Counted from the first letter of the stretch, positions 6,578 to 16,308 are shown. The stretch: DNA of 21,313 nucleotides from Clostridiales bacterium (GCA_004556985.1 SFFC01000040.1:1-21313), one strand, 5' to 3'. Notes: generated by a model not told the origin, from the letters alone. Numbers and translations are program-made.

Positions 6578-6620
6578 AGAGGGACAATGCGCCGGAATCG
6601 GCGCTGCCCTCTTTTCTTTT
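6578..6620 (+). terminator. Intrinsic terminator after rimI
   Basis: A two-part stem is visible: AGAGGG (6578-6583) pairs with CCCTCT (6607-6612), and GCGCCG (6589-6594) pairs with CGGCGC (6599-6604) around a GAAT loop. The T-rich tract TTTTCTTTT follows directly. This closes the ECF-tsaE-tsaB-rimI unit. Confidence 0.85.
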
Positions 6621-6634
6621 GGAGCGATTTGGAG

Positions 6635-6640
6635 TACAAT
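6635..6640 (+). promoter_or_regulatory. Putative -10 box upstream of the hydrolase gene
   Basis: TACAAT (6635-6640) follows the rimI terminator and is a good -10 hexamer. The -35 position (about 6612-6617) reads TTTTCT, which is poor. A promoter is expected here because the preceding terminator is strong, but the -35 weakness leaves it uncertain. Confidence 0.45.
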
Positions 6641-6692
6641 ATTAGAATCCGAAAGTATGGAGATGACTATGGCGGGGAATAGGAGAGAGGAC

Positions 6693-7487
6693 ATGCTGCT
6701 TGACGTTTGCGCTACAAAGGTCGAGGTGACGCTCAGCGGGAGCGGGGCGCGGGCCTGCCTGCTGCTGCACGGCTGGATGTGCTCGTCGCAGCTGATGGAG
6801 AATGTGCGCGGCGCGCTGGAGGGAAGCATGCGCGTGGCGGCAATCGACTTTCCCGGCCATGGCAGAAACGGAAAGAGCGCGCCGCCGCCCGAGCCCTGGG
6901 GCGTGCCGGAATATATGGAGATGACGGCGGAGGTCATCCGCCGCCTTGAGCTTGCCCCCTGCGACATCGTCGCGCATTCCTTCGGCGCGCGCGTCGCGAT
7001 TCTGCTGGCGTCGACGTATCCCGAGCTGGTCGGGCGGATGATCCTGACCGGTGCGGCCGGCATCAAAAAGCCGAAGAGCGAGCGCGCGACGGCGAAGCAG
7101 ACGCTCTACAAGGGCCTGCGCGGGGCGGTGAATCTGGCGGAAAAGACGCATCTGTTCGGCAATTTGCCCGAGCGCGGGCGCGAGGCGCTGATTCAGAAAT
7201 TCGGCTCGCCGGATTACCGCGCGCTGTCGGGCGAGATGCGAAAGACCTTCGTCAAGGTGATCTCGCTGGATCTGACGGACAGGCTGGAGCAGATCAAGGC
7301 GCCGACGCTGCTGTACTGGGGCGCGCAGGACACCGAGACGCCGCTATGGATGGCGCAGGTGATGCAGGAAAAGATAGCGGACGCGGGCCTGGTCGTCGAG
7401 GAGGGCGCGGGACATTTCGCCTACCTGGAGCATAGCGCCAAATTCCTGCGCATTGTGCGCAGCTTTCTGCTGGAGGGAAGAGAATGA
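6693..7487 (+). CDS. Alpha/beta-fold hydrolase
   Basis: A 264-residue alpha/beta-hydrolase with a complete catalytic set. The oxyanion motif is HGWM (about 26-29), the nucleophile is Ser96 in AHSFGA, the acid is probably Asp213 (GAQDTETP), and the base is His241 (GAGHFAYLEH). The substrate is unknown. The ATG at 6693 is chosen because AGGAGAGAGG precedes it; in-frame ATGs at 6657, 6663 and 6669 lack such a site. Its stop overlaps the ATG of the MurF-like gene (ATGA), so the two are coupled. An esterase or lipase-like role in envelope metabolism is an inference from this context only. Confidence 0.82.
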   Translation: MLLDVCATKVEVTLSGSGARACLLLHGWMCSSQLMENVRGALEGSMRVAAIDFPGHGRNGKSAPPPEPWGVPEYMEMTAEVIRRLELAPCDIVAHSFGARVAILLASTYPELVGRMILTGAAGIKKPKSERATAKQTLYKGLRGAVNLAEKTHLFGNLPERGREALIQKFGSPDYRALSGEMRKTFVKVISLDLTDRLEQIKAPTLLYWGAQDTETPLWMAQVMQEKIADAGLVVEEGAGHFAYLEHSAKFLRIVRSFLLEGRE

Positions 7488-9034
7488 CAGGCATCCTGTT
7501 TGCGCTGGAGGCGCTGGTGCTGACGGCCTGCTGCATCGCATGCGGCTGGCGGCTTCTGCACTACTTCCAGCTGGAGAGCTATCAGCTGCCGGGCTACAAG
7601 AGGAGCGTGCGCCGCAACGCGATGCGCGCGGCGCTGCCGCCCGTGGCGACGGCGGCGCTGGGCGTCTCGTGCGTGCGCCTTGGCGTTCCGGTACTGATCC
7701 GGCTGGCGCTGGTCGCGCTGCTGGCCGCGCTGATGTTTTTGCGCGCGCGGCGGGAAAAGGCGAAAAAGCCCTTCGTGCTCACGGAGCGCGTCAAGCGGCT
7801 CATCGCGATGCACGCGGTCACGACGCTGCTGCTTGAGGGGATCACGCTGGCGGTTTCGCCCGTGCTGGGCTACCTGCTGCCGGCGTTTGAGCCGCTGCTG
7901 GTCGCGCTGGCGGCGGTCTGCGCGCAGCCGGTGGAGACGCACATCAACAACCAATTCCTGAATGACGCGAAGCGGCGGCTTGAGTCGATGCCGGGGCTGA
8001 TCAAAATCGGCATCACCGGCAGCTACGGCAAGACGAGCACGAAGTTTCTGCTGCGCGACATCCTCTCCGTCAAATACAGCGTGCTGGCGACGCCCTCGAG
8101 CTTCAATACGCCCATGGGCGTCACGCGCGTCATCCGCGAGCAGCTGATGCCCTCGCATCAGGTGTTCATCGCGGAGATGGGCGCGCGCCATGTCGGCGAC
8201 ATCCGCGAGCTGGTCGACCTGGTCCATCCGTCGATCGGCCTGATCACGTCGGTCGGCCCGCAGCACCTCGATACCTTCGGCACCGTTGAGCGCGTGCGGG
8301 ACACCAAGTATGAGCTGATCGAGGGCCTGCCGCAGGAAGGCATCGCCGTCTTTGCGCGTGACGGCGCGCATTGCGACGCGCTGTATGCGCGCTGCCCGCT
8401 CGCCGCAAAATACAGACCGGGCGACCTGGTCGAGGCCAGCGGCGTGGAGGCCGGTCCGTGGGGCACGCGCTTCACGCTGACGGACGTTCAGACGGGCGAG
8501 AGCCGGCAGATGGAGACGCGCCTGCTGGGCGAGCATTCGATTGCCAACCTGCTGCTTTGCTGCACGGCCGCCAAGGCGCTGGGTATGACGCTTGAGGAGA
8601 TTGCGCTGGGCGTGTCGCACTGCGAGCCCGTCGAGCACAGGCTTCAGCTGATCAGCGGGGCGGGCGGCGTGTCGATCATCGACGACGCCTTCAACGCCAA
8701 TCCGGTTGGCGCGCAGGCGGCGCTTCGCGTGCTGAAGCATTTTCCCGGGCGGCGGATCATCGTCACGCCGGGCATGGTCGAGCTGGGCGGCAGGGAAGAG
8801 GAATTCAACCGCGCCTTTGGCACGCAGATGGCCTCGAGCGTGGATATCGCCATCCTGGTTGGAAAAAAGCACACCCGGCCCATCGCAGAGGGACTGCTCG
8901 CCGCGGGCTTTGACGAAAGCAATCTCCACGTGGTCGGCAGCCTGGGCGAGAGCACGGAGCTGCTGCATACGATGATGCGCGCCGGCGACGTGGTGCTCTA
9001 CGAAAACGATCTGCCGGACAATTACAGCGAGTGA
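7484..9034 (+). CDS. Membrane-anchored MurF-like Mur ligase
   Basis: A 516-residue Mur ligase. The N-terminal part (about 1-150) has several hydrophobic segments (around 3-22, 50-86, 108-148) with basic stretches between them, in place of the normal UDP-substrate-binding domain of MurF. The central ATPase domain has a P-loop GSYGKTST (about 179-186), AEMGARHVGDI and a DTKYELIE segment. The C-terminal domain has HRLQLI and SIIDDAFNANP, then TPGMVELG, all MurF-like. Canonical MurF adds D-Ala-D-Ala to UDP-MurNAc-tripeptide in the cytoplasm. Here a membrane-proximal variant of that reaction is suggested by the fold and by the downstream D-Ala-D-Ala ligase, but the acceptor is unproven. It overlaps the hydrolase gene by 4 nt. 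Confidence 0.82.
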   Translation: MTGILFALEALVLTACCIACGWRLLHYFQLESYQLPGYKRSVRRNAMRAALPPVATAALGVSCVRLGVPVLIRLALVALLAALMFLRARREKAKKPFVLTERVKRLIAMHAVTTLLLEGITLAVSPVLGYLLPAFEPLLVALAAVCAQPVETHINNQFLNDAKRRLESMPGLIKIGITGSYGKTSTKFLLRDILSVKYSVLATPSSFNTPMGVTRVIREQLMPSHQVFIAEMGARHVGDIRELVDLVHPSIGLITSVGPQHLDTFGTVERVRDTKYELIEGLPQEGIAVFARDGAHCDALYARCPLAAKYRPGDLVEASGVEAGPWGTRFTLTDVQTGESRQMETRLLGEHSIANLLLCCTAAKALGMTLEEIALGVSHCEPVEHRLQLISGAGGVSIIDDAFNANPVGAQAALRVLKHFPGRRIIVTPGMVELGGREEEFNRAFGTQMASSVDIAILVGKKHTRPIAEGLLAAGFDESNLHVVGSLGESTELLHTMMRAGDVVLYENDLPDNYSE

Positions 9035-9049
9035 GGAGAGATTCTGAGC

Positions 9050-10261
9050 ATGAGCAAGATGAACATCGCGGTTTTCTTTGGTTCCCGGAGCTGCGAGCAC
9101 GACGTATCCATCGTCTCTGCCCTGCAGCTCATGGAGGCGGCGAAGGCCGCCGGATATACCGTGATCCCTGTCTATATTTCCCGGGACGGCCTGTGGTACA
9201 CCGGCGAGCCCCTCATGCAGATGGAGACGCTGCGCGCGTTCAACCCGATGGCGAAGGGCATCACGCGCGTGACGCTCGACGTGAGCGCGAACGCGGGCGA
9301 CCTCTGGGCGTGGCCGCCGCAGCGGGCGGGCCTTTTTGCCAAGGTGCCCGCGCCCGTGGCGCATATCGACTGCGCCATTCCCGTGCTGCACGGCATGCAC
9401 GGCGAGGACGGCACGCTGCAGGGCCTGCTGGAGATGGCAAACATTCCATACGCCTCCTCGGGCGTGCTGGGCTCGAGCGTGGGCATGGACAAGATCGCCA
9501 TGAAGCAGCTGCTGCGCGGCGCGGGCTATCCCGTGCTCGACTTTGTCTGGTGTACGCGCGAGCAGCTGAAGGATGACCGGGAGGGCGTCATCGCGCGCAT
9601 CGAGAAGGCGATCAAGTATCCCGTTTTCGTCAAGCCTGCGACGCTGGGCTCCTCCATCGGCGTTTCCCGCGCCTGCAGCCGCGAGGAGCTCGAGCGCGCG
9701 CTGGATTTGGCCGCGTCGTATGACCGCCGCATCCTCGCGGAGGTCGGCATCACGCATCCCGTGGAGATCAACTGCGCGGCGCTGGGCTACGGCGAGACGG
9801 TCGAGACGTCTGTGTGCGAGATGCCGGTCTCCTCGGCGGACGACAGCTTCCTCAACTTCTTTGAAAAATACCTGCGCAATGCGGGCGCGAAGGGCGAGGA
9901 GCGCAGCCGGGGCATGAAGAGCCTCAGCCGCGTCGTGCCTGCGCCCATCGGCGAGGAGCTGACGAGGCGCATCCAGACGATGACGCGCGAGATCTTCAAG
10001 CTGCTCGACTGCCGCGGCACCGTGCGCATCGACTTCATCCTCGACGAAAACGACGTGCTCTACGTCAACGAGCCCAACACGATTCCCGGCTCGTTGGCCT
10101 TCTACCTCTGGAAGGAATGCGGCGTCGACTTCCCGGCGCTGGTCGACAGGATGGTCGAGAGCGCGCTGCGCGCCCATGCCGACAAGAACATGAGCGTCTA
10201 TGCGTTCGACTCGACGATTTTGCAGAAGGTCACCGCCGGCAGCAAGGGTGCCAAGCGCTGA
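9050..10261 (+). CDS. ddl: D-alanine--D-alanine ligase family protein
   Basis: A 403-residue ATP-grasp ligase. Family blocks are FGSRSCEHDVSIVSA near the N-terminus, HGMHGEDGTLQGLLE, SSVGMDKIAMKQLL, VKPATLGSSIGVSR, and the metal-binding C-terminal RIDFILDE with NEPNTIPGS. A Tyr in the FFEKYL segment is of the kind found in D-Ala-D-Ala ligases, whereas VanA-type D-lactate ligases have His in their omega loop; this favours D-Ala-D-Ala but was judged without an alignment. The product would feed the adjacent MurF-like ligase. GGAGAG lies 9 nt before ATG 9050, and the gene starts 15 nt after its neighbour. It is the last gene of the unit. Confidence 0.88.
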   Translation: MSKMNIAVFFGSRSCEHDVSIVSALQLMEAAKAAGYTVIPVYISRDGLWYTGEPLMQMETLRAFNPMAKGITRVTLDVSANAGDLWAWPPQRAGLFAKVPAPVAHIDCAIPVLHGMHGEDGTLQGLLEMANIPYASSGVLGSSVGMDKIAMKQLLRGAGYPVLDFVWCTREQLKDDREGVIARIEKAIKYPVFVKPATLGSSIGVSRACSREELERALDLAASYDRRILAEVGITHPVEINCAALGYGETVETSVCEMPVSSADDSFLNFFEKYLRNAGAKGEERSRGMKSLSRVVPAPIGEELTRRIQTMTREIFKLLDCRGTVRIDFILDENDVLYVNEPNTIPGSLAFYLWKECGVDFPALVDRMVESALRAHADKNMSVYAFDSTILQKVTAGSKGAKR

Positions 10262-10263
10262 AC

Positions 10264-10292
10264 AAAAAAAGCCCTCCCCATTCGGGGAGGGC
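10264..10292 (-). terminator. Intrinsic terminator of the LUD-domain gene
   Basis: GCCCTCCCC (10271-10279) and GGGGAGGGC (10284-10292) form a 9-bp stem with an ATTC loop. Seven A residues (10264-10270) precede it on the plus strand, so on the minus strand it reads as hairpin plus U-run. It may also stop the convergent ddl transcript, although no U-run follows on the plus strand. Confidence 0.8.
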
Positions 10293-10302
10293 GGACGTGT
10301 TC

Positions 10303-10914
10303 TCAGTACCCGAGATCTTCGTCGATGAGCAGCACGACCGTGCGCTTGCCGCCGGGCGCGCGCTCGAAGCTGACGGTCATGCGGCACATGGGACTCACGC
10401 AGGCGGAGACGTCGCAGGCCCCGGAGGCGCAAGGGGTCGAGAGACCCTGACGGCGCGCGTTCTGCGGACAGGCGACCTGCTTGATGCGGCGGACGGCCTG
10501 TTGCATTCCGCCCTCGACGAGCTTGTTGCGGCCGACGACGACATAGACCGTGCGCGGGCCGTAGCACATGGCGGCGACGCGGTTGCCGTTGCCGTCGATG
10601 TTGACCATCAGGCCGTCCTCGGTCAGCGCGTTGACGGAGCAGACATACAGCGGCGCGTTCATGGCCTCGTGCAGCAACGCGGGGCGCTTGACGGGCTCGA
10701 CCTCCCAATGCCAGAGGACGGGATGCCCGTTTTCGCGCAGCAGGCGGTCAAGCTCCATCTGTTTGGCGGTCATGCTGCCGCCAAAGGCGACGGTTTCTCC
10801 GGCAGGCATGTCCCCGAGCAGAAAGGACGCGGCCTCGGCGGAAGAAGAAAAGACGTGGGCTTCAAAGCCCCTGCCGCGCAGGGCAGCGGCTGTTTTTTCA
10901 AGGTATTGTGACAT
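10303..10914 (-). CDS. LUD-domain protein (LutC/lactate-utilisation-like)
   Basis: A 203-residue protein of the LUD-domain family found in lactate-utilisation proteins LutB/LutC. Features are the N-terminal helix MSQYLEKTAAALRGRGF, the GGSMTAKQMELD block, and NIDGNGNRVAAMCYGP with VYVVVGRNKLV. A cysteine cluster follows near the C-terminus (Cys in QVACPQN, then CASGACDVSACVSPMC), which could bind a metal or Fe-S centre. Stand-alone LUD proteins are common in clostridia and their function is unclear. ATG 10914 is chosen; the longer start at MKPF is unlikely because its ATG overlaps the probable -10 box. The gene is monocistronic, convergent with ddl and divergent from the membrane-protein gene. 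Confidence 0.82.
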   Translation of the reverse strand: MSQYLEKTAAALRGRGFEAHVFSSSAEAASFLLGDMPAGETVAFGGSMTAKQMELDRLLRENGHPVLWHWEVEPVKRPALLHEAMNAPLYVCSVNALTEDGLMVNIDGNGNRVAAMCYGPRTVYVVVGRNKLVEGGMQQAVRRIKQVACPQNARRQGLSTPCASGACDVSACVSPMCRMTVSFERAPGGKRTVVLLIDEDLGY

Positions 10915-10948
10915 GTGGCGACGCACTTCCTTCTTTTGGAATGGCTTC

Positions 10949-10977
10949 ATTATATCAGCTTTTCCGCATTTTTTGAA
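10949..10977 (-). promoter_or_regulatory. Promoter of the LUD-domain gene
   Basis: On the minus strand, TTCAAA (10972-10977) and a perfect TATAAT (10949-10954) are 17 bp apart. The start codon at 10914 follows about 35 nt downstream, with AGAAGGAAG in between as ribosome-binding site. Confidence 0.65.
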
Positions 10978-10992
10978 GAGGAGAAACGGACT

Positions 10993-11913
10993 TTGATCGA
11001 CGAGTGGTTTGAGGGCGTGGTCGACAGGCTCTGCGTGAGCGTGCCGCGGCGCGTGAAGCCGTGGCTTGTGCGCCTGTCGGGCTCGTGTGTGGTCTGGCGG
11101 ATTCTGCTCTATGCCACCTCTGTCGGGCGTGTGATCGCCGGCGCGTTCGGCTCCATCAGCTCGGAGGAGACGATCGACAGCTTTCTGACGGAGGCTGTGG
11201 AGGGCAGCGCGCGGGGCCCCGGGCTTCGAGAACTCAGGGAGACGCTTCAAAAGCGCCTGCTTTGGCTGAGCCTGCGCCTTGACGGCGCGCGGCTGCCGGC
11301 GATGTTCTTTCTGCTGGCGCTCTGCGCGCTGGGTGTGCCGGCCGTGGGCGGGCCGTTTATGGCGGCCTGCGCGGCGGCGATGGGCTTCTTCTTTCTGACG
11401 GAGGGGATTGAAACGGGCTATCCGCCCGTCTGCCGCGGCGTGCGCCAGCGGTTTCTGCTGGCGCTTATGCTCAAGACGGCGGGCTGCGGCGCGCTGCTGC
11501 TGGCTTTCTATGGCAGCTATGCCCGACAGCAGGTGACGACAAACGTCGTGCTGCAGAGCACGATGCTGGCGATGCTGGGCGTTCACGCGCTGCTCTTTTT
11601 TGCGCTGACGGCGTTCAACCGCAGGCAGCCGCTGCTGCTGCGCGCGCTTTCGGGCGTGCTGGGGACGGTCTGGGCGCTGTGCGCGGCTGCTGCCATTGCG
11701 CTGGTGGCCTCGCAGATGGCCGCCCCGCCGGCTCAGCTGGCGGCGGCACTGGGCGCGGCGGTGGGCGCGCTGCTGCTTTTGCTGGCGCTGGAGCTTGACA
11801 CGATGACGCAGTTGGGCGCCATCCGGCTGCGCTACGGAAGGCTCTGGCAGGCGCTCTTCCGCCTGGCCGCTCTGGCGCTCGTGTTGCTCTATGCCTGGAC
11901 GGGCGCATGCTGA
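10993..11913 (+). CDS. Multi-pass membrane protein of unknown function
   Basis: I do not recognise this 306-residue protein. The first 100 residues are soluble and partly amphipathic, including DEWFEGVVDRLC and a charged helix near RELRETLQKRL. About seven hydrophobic helices follow (roughly 101-118, 121-137, 154-175, 188-208, 219-241, 248-268, 285-303), rich in Ala and Leu. No catalytic motif, signal peptide or transporter signature is evident. The start is taken as TTG 10993 because GAGGAG lies about 10 nt upstream; an in-frame ATG at 10915 would sit in the divergent promoter region. lepA begins 47 nt after the stop without an obvious promoter, so the two may be co-transcribed. Confidence 0.6.
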   Translation: MIDEWFEGVVDRLCVSVPRRVKPWLVRLSGSCVVWRILLYATSVGRVIAGAFGSISSEETIDSFLTEAVEGSARGPGLRELRETLQKRLLWLSLRLDGARLPAMFFLLALCALGVPAVGGPFMAACAAAMGFFFLTEGIETGYPPVCRGVRQRFLLALMLKTAGCGALLLAFYGSYARQQVTTNVVLQSTMLAMLGVHALLFFALTAFNRRQPLLLRALSGVLGTVWALCAAAAIALVASQMAAPPAQLAAALGAAVGALLLLLALELDTMTQLGAIRLRYGRLWQALFRLAALALVLLYAWTGAC

Positions 11914-11960
11914 CAACGGAAAATCAACGGTTTGAACGGAAAACGGAGGAAACAGGACCG

Positions 11961-13763
<1,803 letters not shown>

Positions 13764-13807
13764 CCGGCTGCACGGATATGCGCGAAGCGAGGAAGGGAGT
13801 CTGAGGG

Positions 13808-14959
13808 ATGGAAGCGATCTCCATCTATATTCACGTCCCGTTCTGCGTCCAAAAATGCGCCTACTGTGACTTCGCCTCGTTTGCGGGGCGGCTGGCGCAG
13901 CGGGAAGCCTATGTGGAGGCCGTCTGCCGCGAGATGCGCGCGCAGGCGGCCTTCTTTGGGCGCAGGCGGGTGAACACGGTCTTCTTTGGCGGCGGCACGC
14001 CGACGCTGCTTGAGGGCGCGCAGGCCGCGCGGCTGATGCAGGCGCTGCGGGAGAGCTTTGATCTGGCGCCGGACGCGGAGATCACCATGGAGGGCAACCC
14101 GGGCACGCTGACGCGGGAAAACCTCGCTGCCTATCGCCGCGCGGGGGTCAACCGGCTGTCGCTGGGCGTGCAGAGCCTCGACGACGGGCTGCTGACCTCT
14201 ATCGGGCGGATTCACACGGCCCGGGAGGCGGAGGAGGCCGTCGCGATGGCGCGCGGGGCGGGGTTTGAGAGTCTCAGCCTCGACCTGATGCTGGGGTTGC
14301 CGGGGCAGAGCCCGGCGCAATGGGCGCAGACGCTCGAGCGGGCCATTGCGCTGGCGCCGGAGCATCTGAGCTGCTACAGTCTGATCCTCGAGGAGGGAAC
14401 GCCGCTGTTTGACGACGTGCAGGCAGGGCGGAGCACGCCGCTGCCGGACGAAGACGCGCTCCTTCAGATGGACGAGACGACGGAGCGGCTGACTCGGGCG
14501 GCGGGCTACGCGCGCTATGAGGTCTCCAACTACGCGAAAGAGGGCTTCGCCTGCCGCCACAATATCGTCTATTGGGAATGCCTGCCGTATCTGGGTCTGG
14601 GGCTCGCCGCGCACAGCGACATGGACGGACGGCGGTTTTACAATCCCTCCGATTGGGCAGGCTATCTGCATACCGTCTCAGAGGGAAATGCCTGGCGCGA
14701 GCAGGAGAGCGAAGCGCGGGAGCGGCCGTTTGAGCGCATGATGATGGGCCTGCGGATGACGCGGGGCGTCGATGCGGCGCGCTTTACGCGCGATTTCGGC
14801 GCGCCGCCGGAGGCATTCTGGCCCCAAACCCTCGCGCGTATGACGCAGGGCGGACTTACGGAGCGCGCCGCAGAGCGTATTCGCCTGACGCCGCGAGGCA
14901 TGCAGGTGATGAACGGCATACTCGTCGCCATGCTTGAGGAGAGCGAAAACCGCAGCTGA
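13808..14959 (+). CDS. hemW: Radical SAM heme chaperone HemW (coproporphyrinogen oxidase-like)
   Basis: A 383-residue radical SAM protein. The cluster motif CVQKCAYCDF (Cys13, Cys17, Cys20, CX3CX2C) is at the N-terminus. FFGGGTPTLL and EGNPGTLT follow, then NRLSLGVQSLDD with LLTSIGRIH, all typical of the HemN/HemW family. HemW lacks true coproporphyrinogen oxidase activity in characterised cases and acts as a heme chaperone; its position after lepA matches the Bacillus gene once called hemN. AGGAAGGGAG precedes the ATG. No terminator with a U-run is visible after the stop. Confidence 0.92.
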   Translation: MEAISIYIHVPFCVQKCAYCDFASFAGRLAQREAYVEAVCREMRAQAAFFGRRRVNTVFFGGGTPTLLEGAQAARLMQALRESFDLAPDAEITMEGNPGTLTRENLAAYRRAGVNRLSLGVQSLDDGLLTSIGRIHTAREAEEAVAMARGAGFESLSLDLMLGLPGQSPAQWAQTLERAIALAPEHLSCYSLILEEGTPLFDDVQAGRSTPLPDEDALLQMDETTERLTRAAGYARYEVSNYAKEGFACRHNIVYWECLPYLGLGLAAHSDMDGRRFYNPSDWAGYLHTVSEGNAWREQESEARERPFERMMMGLRMTRGVDAARFTRDFGAPPEAFWPQTLARMTQGGLTERAAERIRLTPRGMQVMNGILVAMLEESENRS

Positions 14960-15067
14960 GCGCTTCAAACCTGCGCTCGGACGCTGAAATGTCGGAAGGG
15001 GTGCCTGAAGGCCATTCGCAAAAGGCAGGAAACGTCAGCTTTTGCGCAAAAAGATGTGAAAAGCCTG

Positions 15068-15096
15068 TTGACAAAACCGCGCCTTCGTGGTATCTT
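15068..15096 (+). promoter_or_regulatory. Sigma-A promoter of the hrcA heat-shock operon
   Basis: TTGACA (15068-15073) and TATCTT (15091-15096) are separated by 17 bp. Transcription would begin around 15103, so the CIRCE operator lies at the very start of the transcript. This is the standard arrangement for HrcA-repressed operons. Confidence 0.85.
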
Positions 15097-15107
15097 AATC
15101 ACGCTGA

Positions 15108-15134
15108 TTAGCACTCAAACCGATCGAGTGCTAA
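15108..15134 (+). promoter_or_regulatory. CIRCE operator (HrcA binding site)
   Basis: A perfect CIRCE is present: TTAGCACTC (15108-15116), a 9-bp spacer, and GAGTGCTAA (15126-15134). HrcA, encoded directly downstream, binds this inverted repeat and represses the operon when GroE is free. The operon is therefore autoregulated. Confidence 0.98.
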
Positions 15135-15158
15135 CAATACCGAAAGGAGGAAAGCGCG

Positions 15159-16208
15159 ATGGATCGCATTGATCGCAAGTACCGCATTCTGCAGGCGATC
15201 ATTGATGACTACATCCTGACCGCGCTGCCCGTCGGTTCAAGGACGATCTCCCGCAAATATGAACAGAAGCTCTCCTCGGCCACCATCCGCAACGAGATGA
15301 GCGACCTGGAGGAGCTGGGTTATCTCGATTCGCCGCATACCTCGGCCGGTCGCGTCCCTTCCTATAAGGCATATCGCCTGTATGTGGACCAGATGCTGAC
15401 GCCTGAGTCGTTGACGGCGGAGGAAAAGGCCTTCATCAACCGCTGCTTCGACCGCCGGGTGCATCAGGTGGAGGAGCTGTCCATGCGGATAGCAAAGGCG
15501 CTTTCCAGCATGACGCACTACACCACCGCCGTGATGACCCGCAGCCCCCGCAACGAGCAGGAGCTCAGCCATCTGCAGCTGGTGCCCGTCGCTGACCGCC
15601 GGGTGCTGCTGATTCTGGTGACCCGCAGCGGCAGCGTCCGCCAGAGTGTGCTCGACCTGGGCGCGGGCATCGAGCCCGACGAGCTGTATACGGTTTCCCG
15701 GATCCTGAGCAGTCAGATGCAGGGCTGCCGCCTGAGCGAGCTGCCGGAAAGGCTGCTGCGGATGGCGGGAAGCGGGACGGGCGGCGTAGGAACGGTCGTT
15801 CAGGCGATGGCCGAACAGCAGCCCGAAGAGGCATCCAGCGACATTTCGGCGCTCGTCATCGGCGGACGCTCGAATCTGCTGAACTTCCCCGAGTATTCGG
15901 ATGTCGACAAGGCGCGCTCGCTGCTGAGCGTGCTGGAGACGCGGGAAAAGATGGTTTCGCTCCTCTCCTCGCACGGGGAAATGGAAATCTCCGTGCGCAT
16001 CGGCCCGGAGACGGGCATGGAGGAGATGAAGGACTGCTCCATCGTCACGGCCAGCTACCGGCTCAGCGACGGCCGCGTCAACACGATCGGCCTGATCGGG
16101 CCGACGAGGATGCAGTACGGCAAGGTGCTTGCCGTGCTGGGGCAGGTGGGCCGCTCGCTGACCGAGCTGCTCGAAGAGCAGACGCGGCCCGACCCCGAAG
16201 GGCGATGA
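15159..16208 (+). CDS. hrcA: Heat-inducible transcription repressor HrcA
   Basis: HrcA is the winged-helix repressor of class I heat-shock genes. The 349-residue protein has the N-terminal DNA-binding domain with LPVGSRTISRKY and SSATIRNEMSDLEELGYL, then the SPHTSAGRVPSYKAYRLYVD segment. The C-terminal GAF-like region ends with the family-typical IGLIGPTRMQYGKVL. AAAGGAGG lies about 9 nt before the ATG. Its own CIRCE operator precedes it, and grpE follows closely, so this is the first gene of the hrcA-grpE-dnaK-dnaJ operon. Confidence 0.97.
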   Translation: MDRIDRKYRILQAIIDDYILTALPVGSRTISRKYEQKLSSATIRNEMSDLEELGYLDSPHTSAGRVPSYKAYRLYVDQMLTPESLTAEEKAFINRCFDRRVHQVEELSMRIAKALSSMTHYTTAVMTRSPRNEQELSHLQLVPVADRRVLLILVTRSGSVRQSVLDLGAGIEPDELYTVSRILSSQMQGCRLSELPERLLRMAGSGTGGVGTVVQAMAEQQPEEASSDISALVIGGRSNLLNFPEYSDVDKARSLLSVLETREKMVSLLSSHGEMEISVRIGPETGMEEMKDCSIVTASYRLSDGRVNTIGLIGPTRMQYGKVLAVLGQVGRSLTELLEEQTRPDPEGR

Positions 16209-16308
16209 TACGGGCATGAAGAAAAAGCAAAAACAGCGCACCGCCGACCGGACGATCCGGGAAAGGATCCGCAAGACGGCAGGCGATATCAAAGAAAGGG
16301 CTATGAGC

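Noticed and set aside
7421..10708. A 1095-codon open frame on the minus strand, opposite the hydrolase, Mur ligase, ddl and part of the LUD gene
   Set aside because: It is antisense to genes with clear domains, is dominated by Arg, His, Ala and Gln as expected for high-GC shadow frames, and has no recognisable domain.
10915..10992. Upstream ATG starts for the divergent LUD and membrane-protein genes
   Set aside because: The ATG of the longer LUD frame overlaps the TATAAT box, and the plus-strand ATG at 10915 lies in the promoter/leader region of the opposite gene; the downstream starts have better ribosome-binding sites.
15017..15046. Inverted repeat CGCAAAAG/CTTTTGCG as a terminator after hemW
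   Set aside because: The 8-bp stem has a 14-nt loop and no U-run on either strand, so it is too weak to call a terminator.
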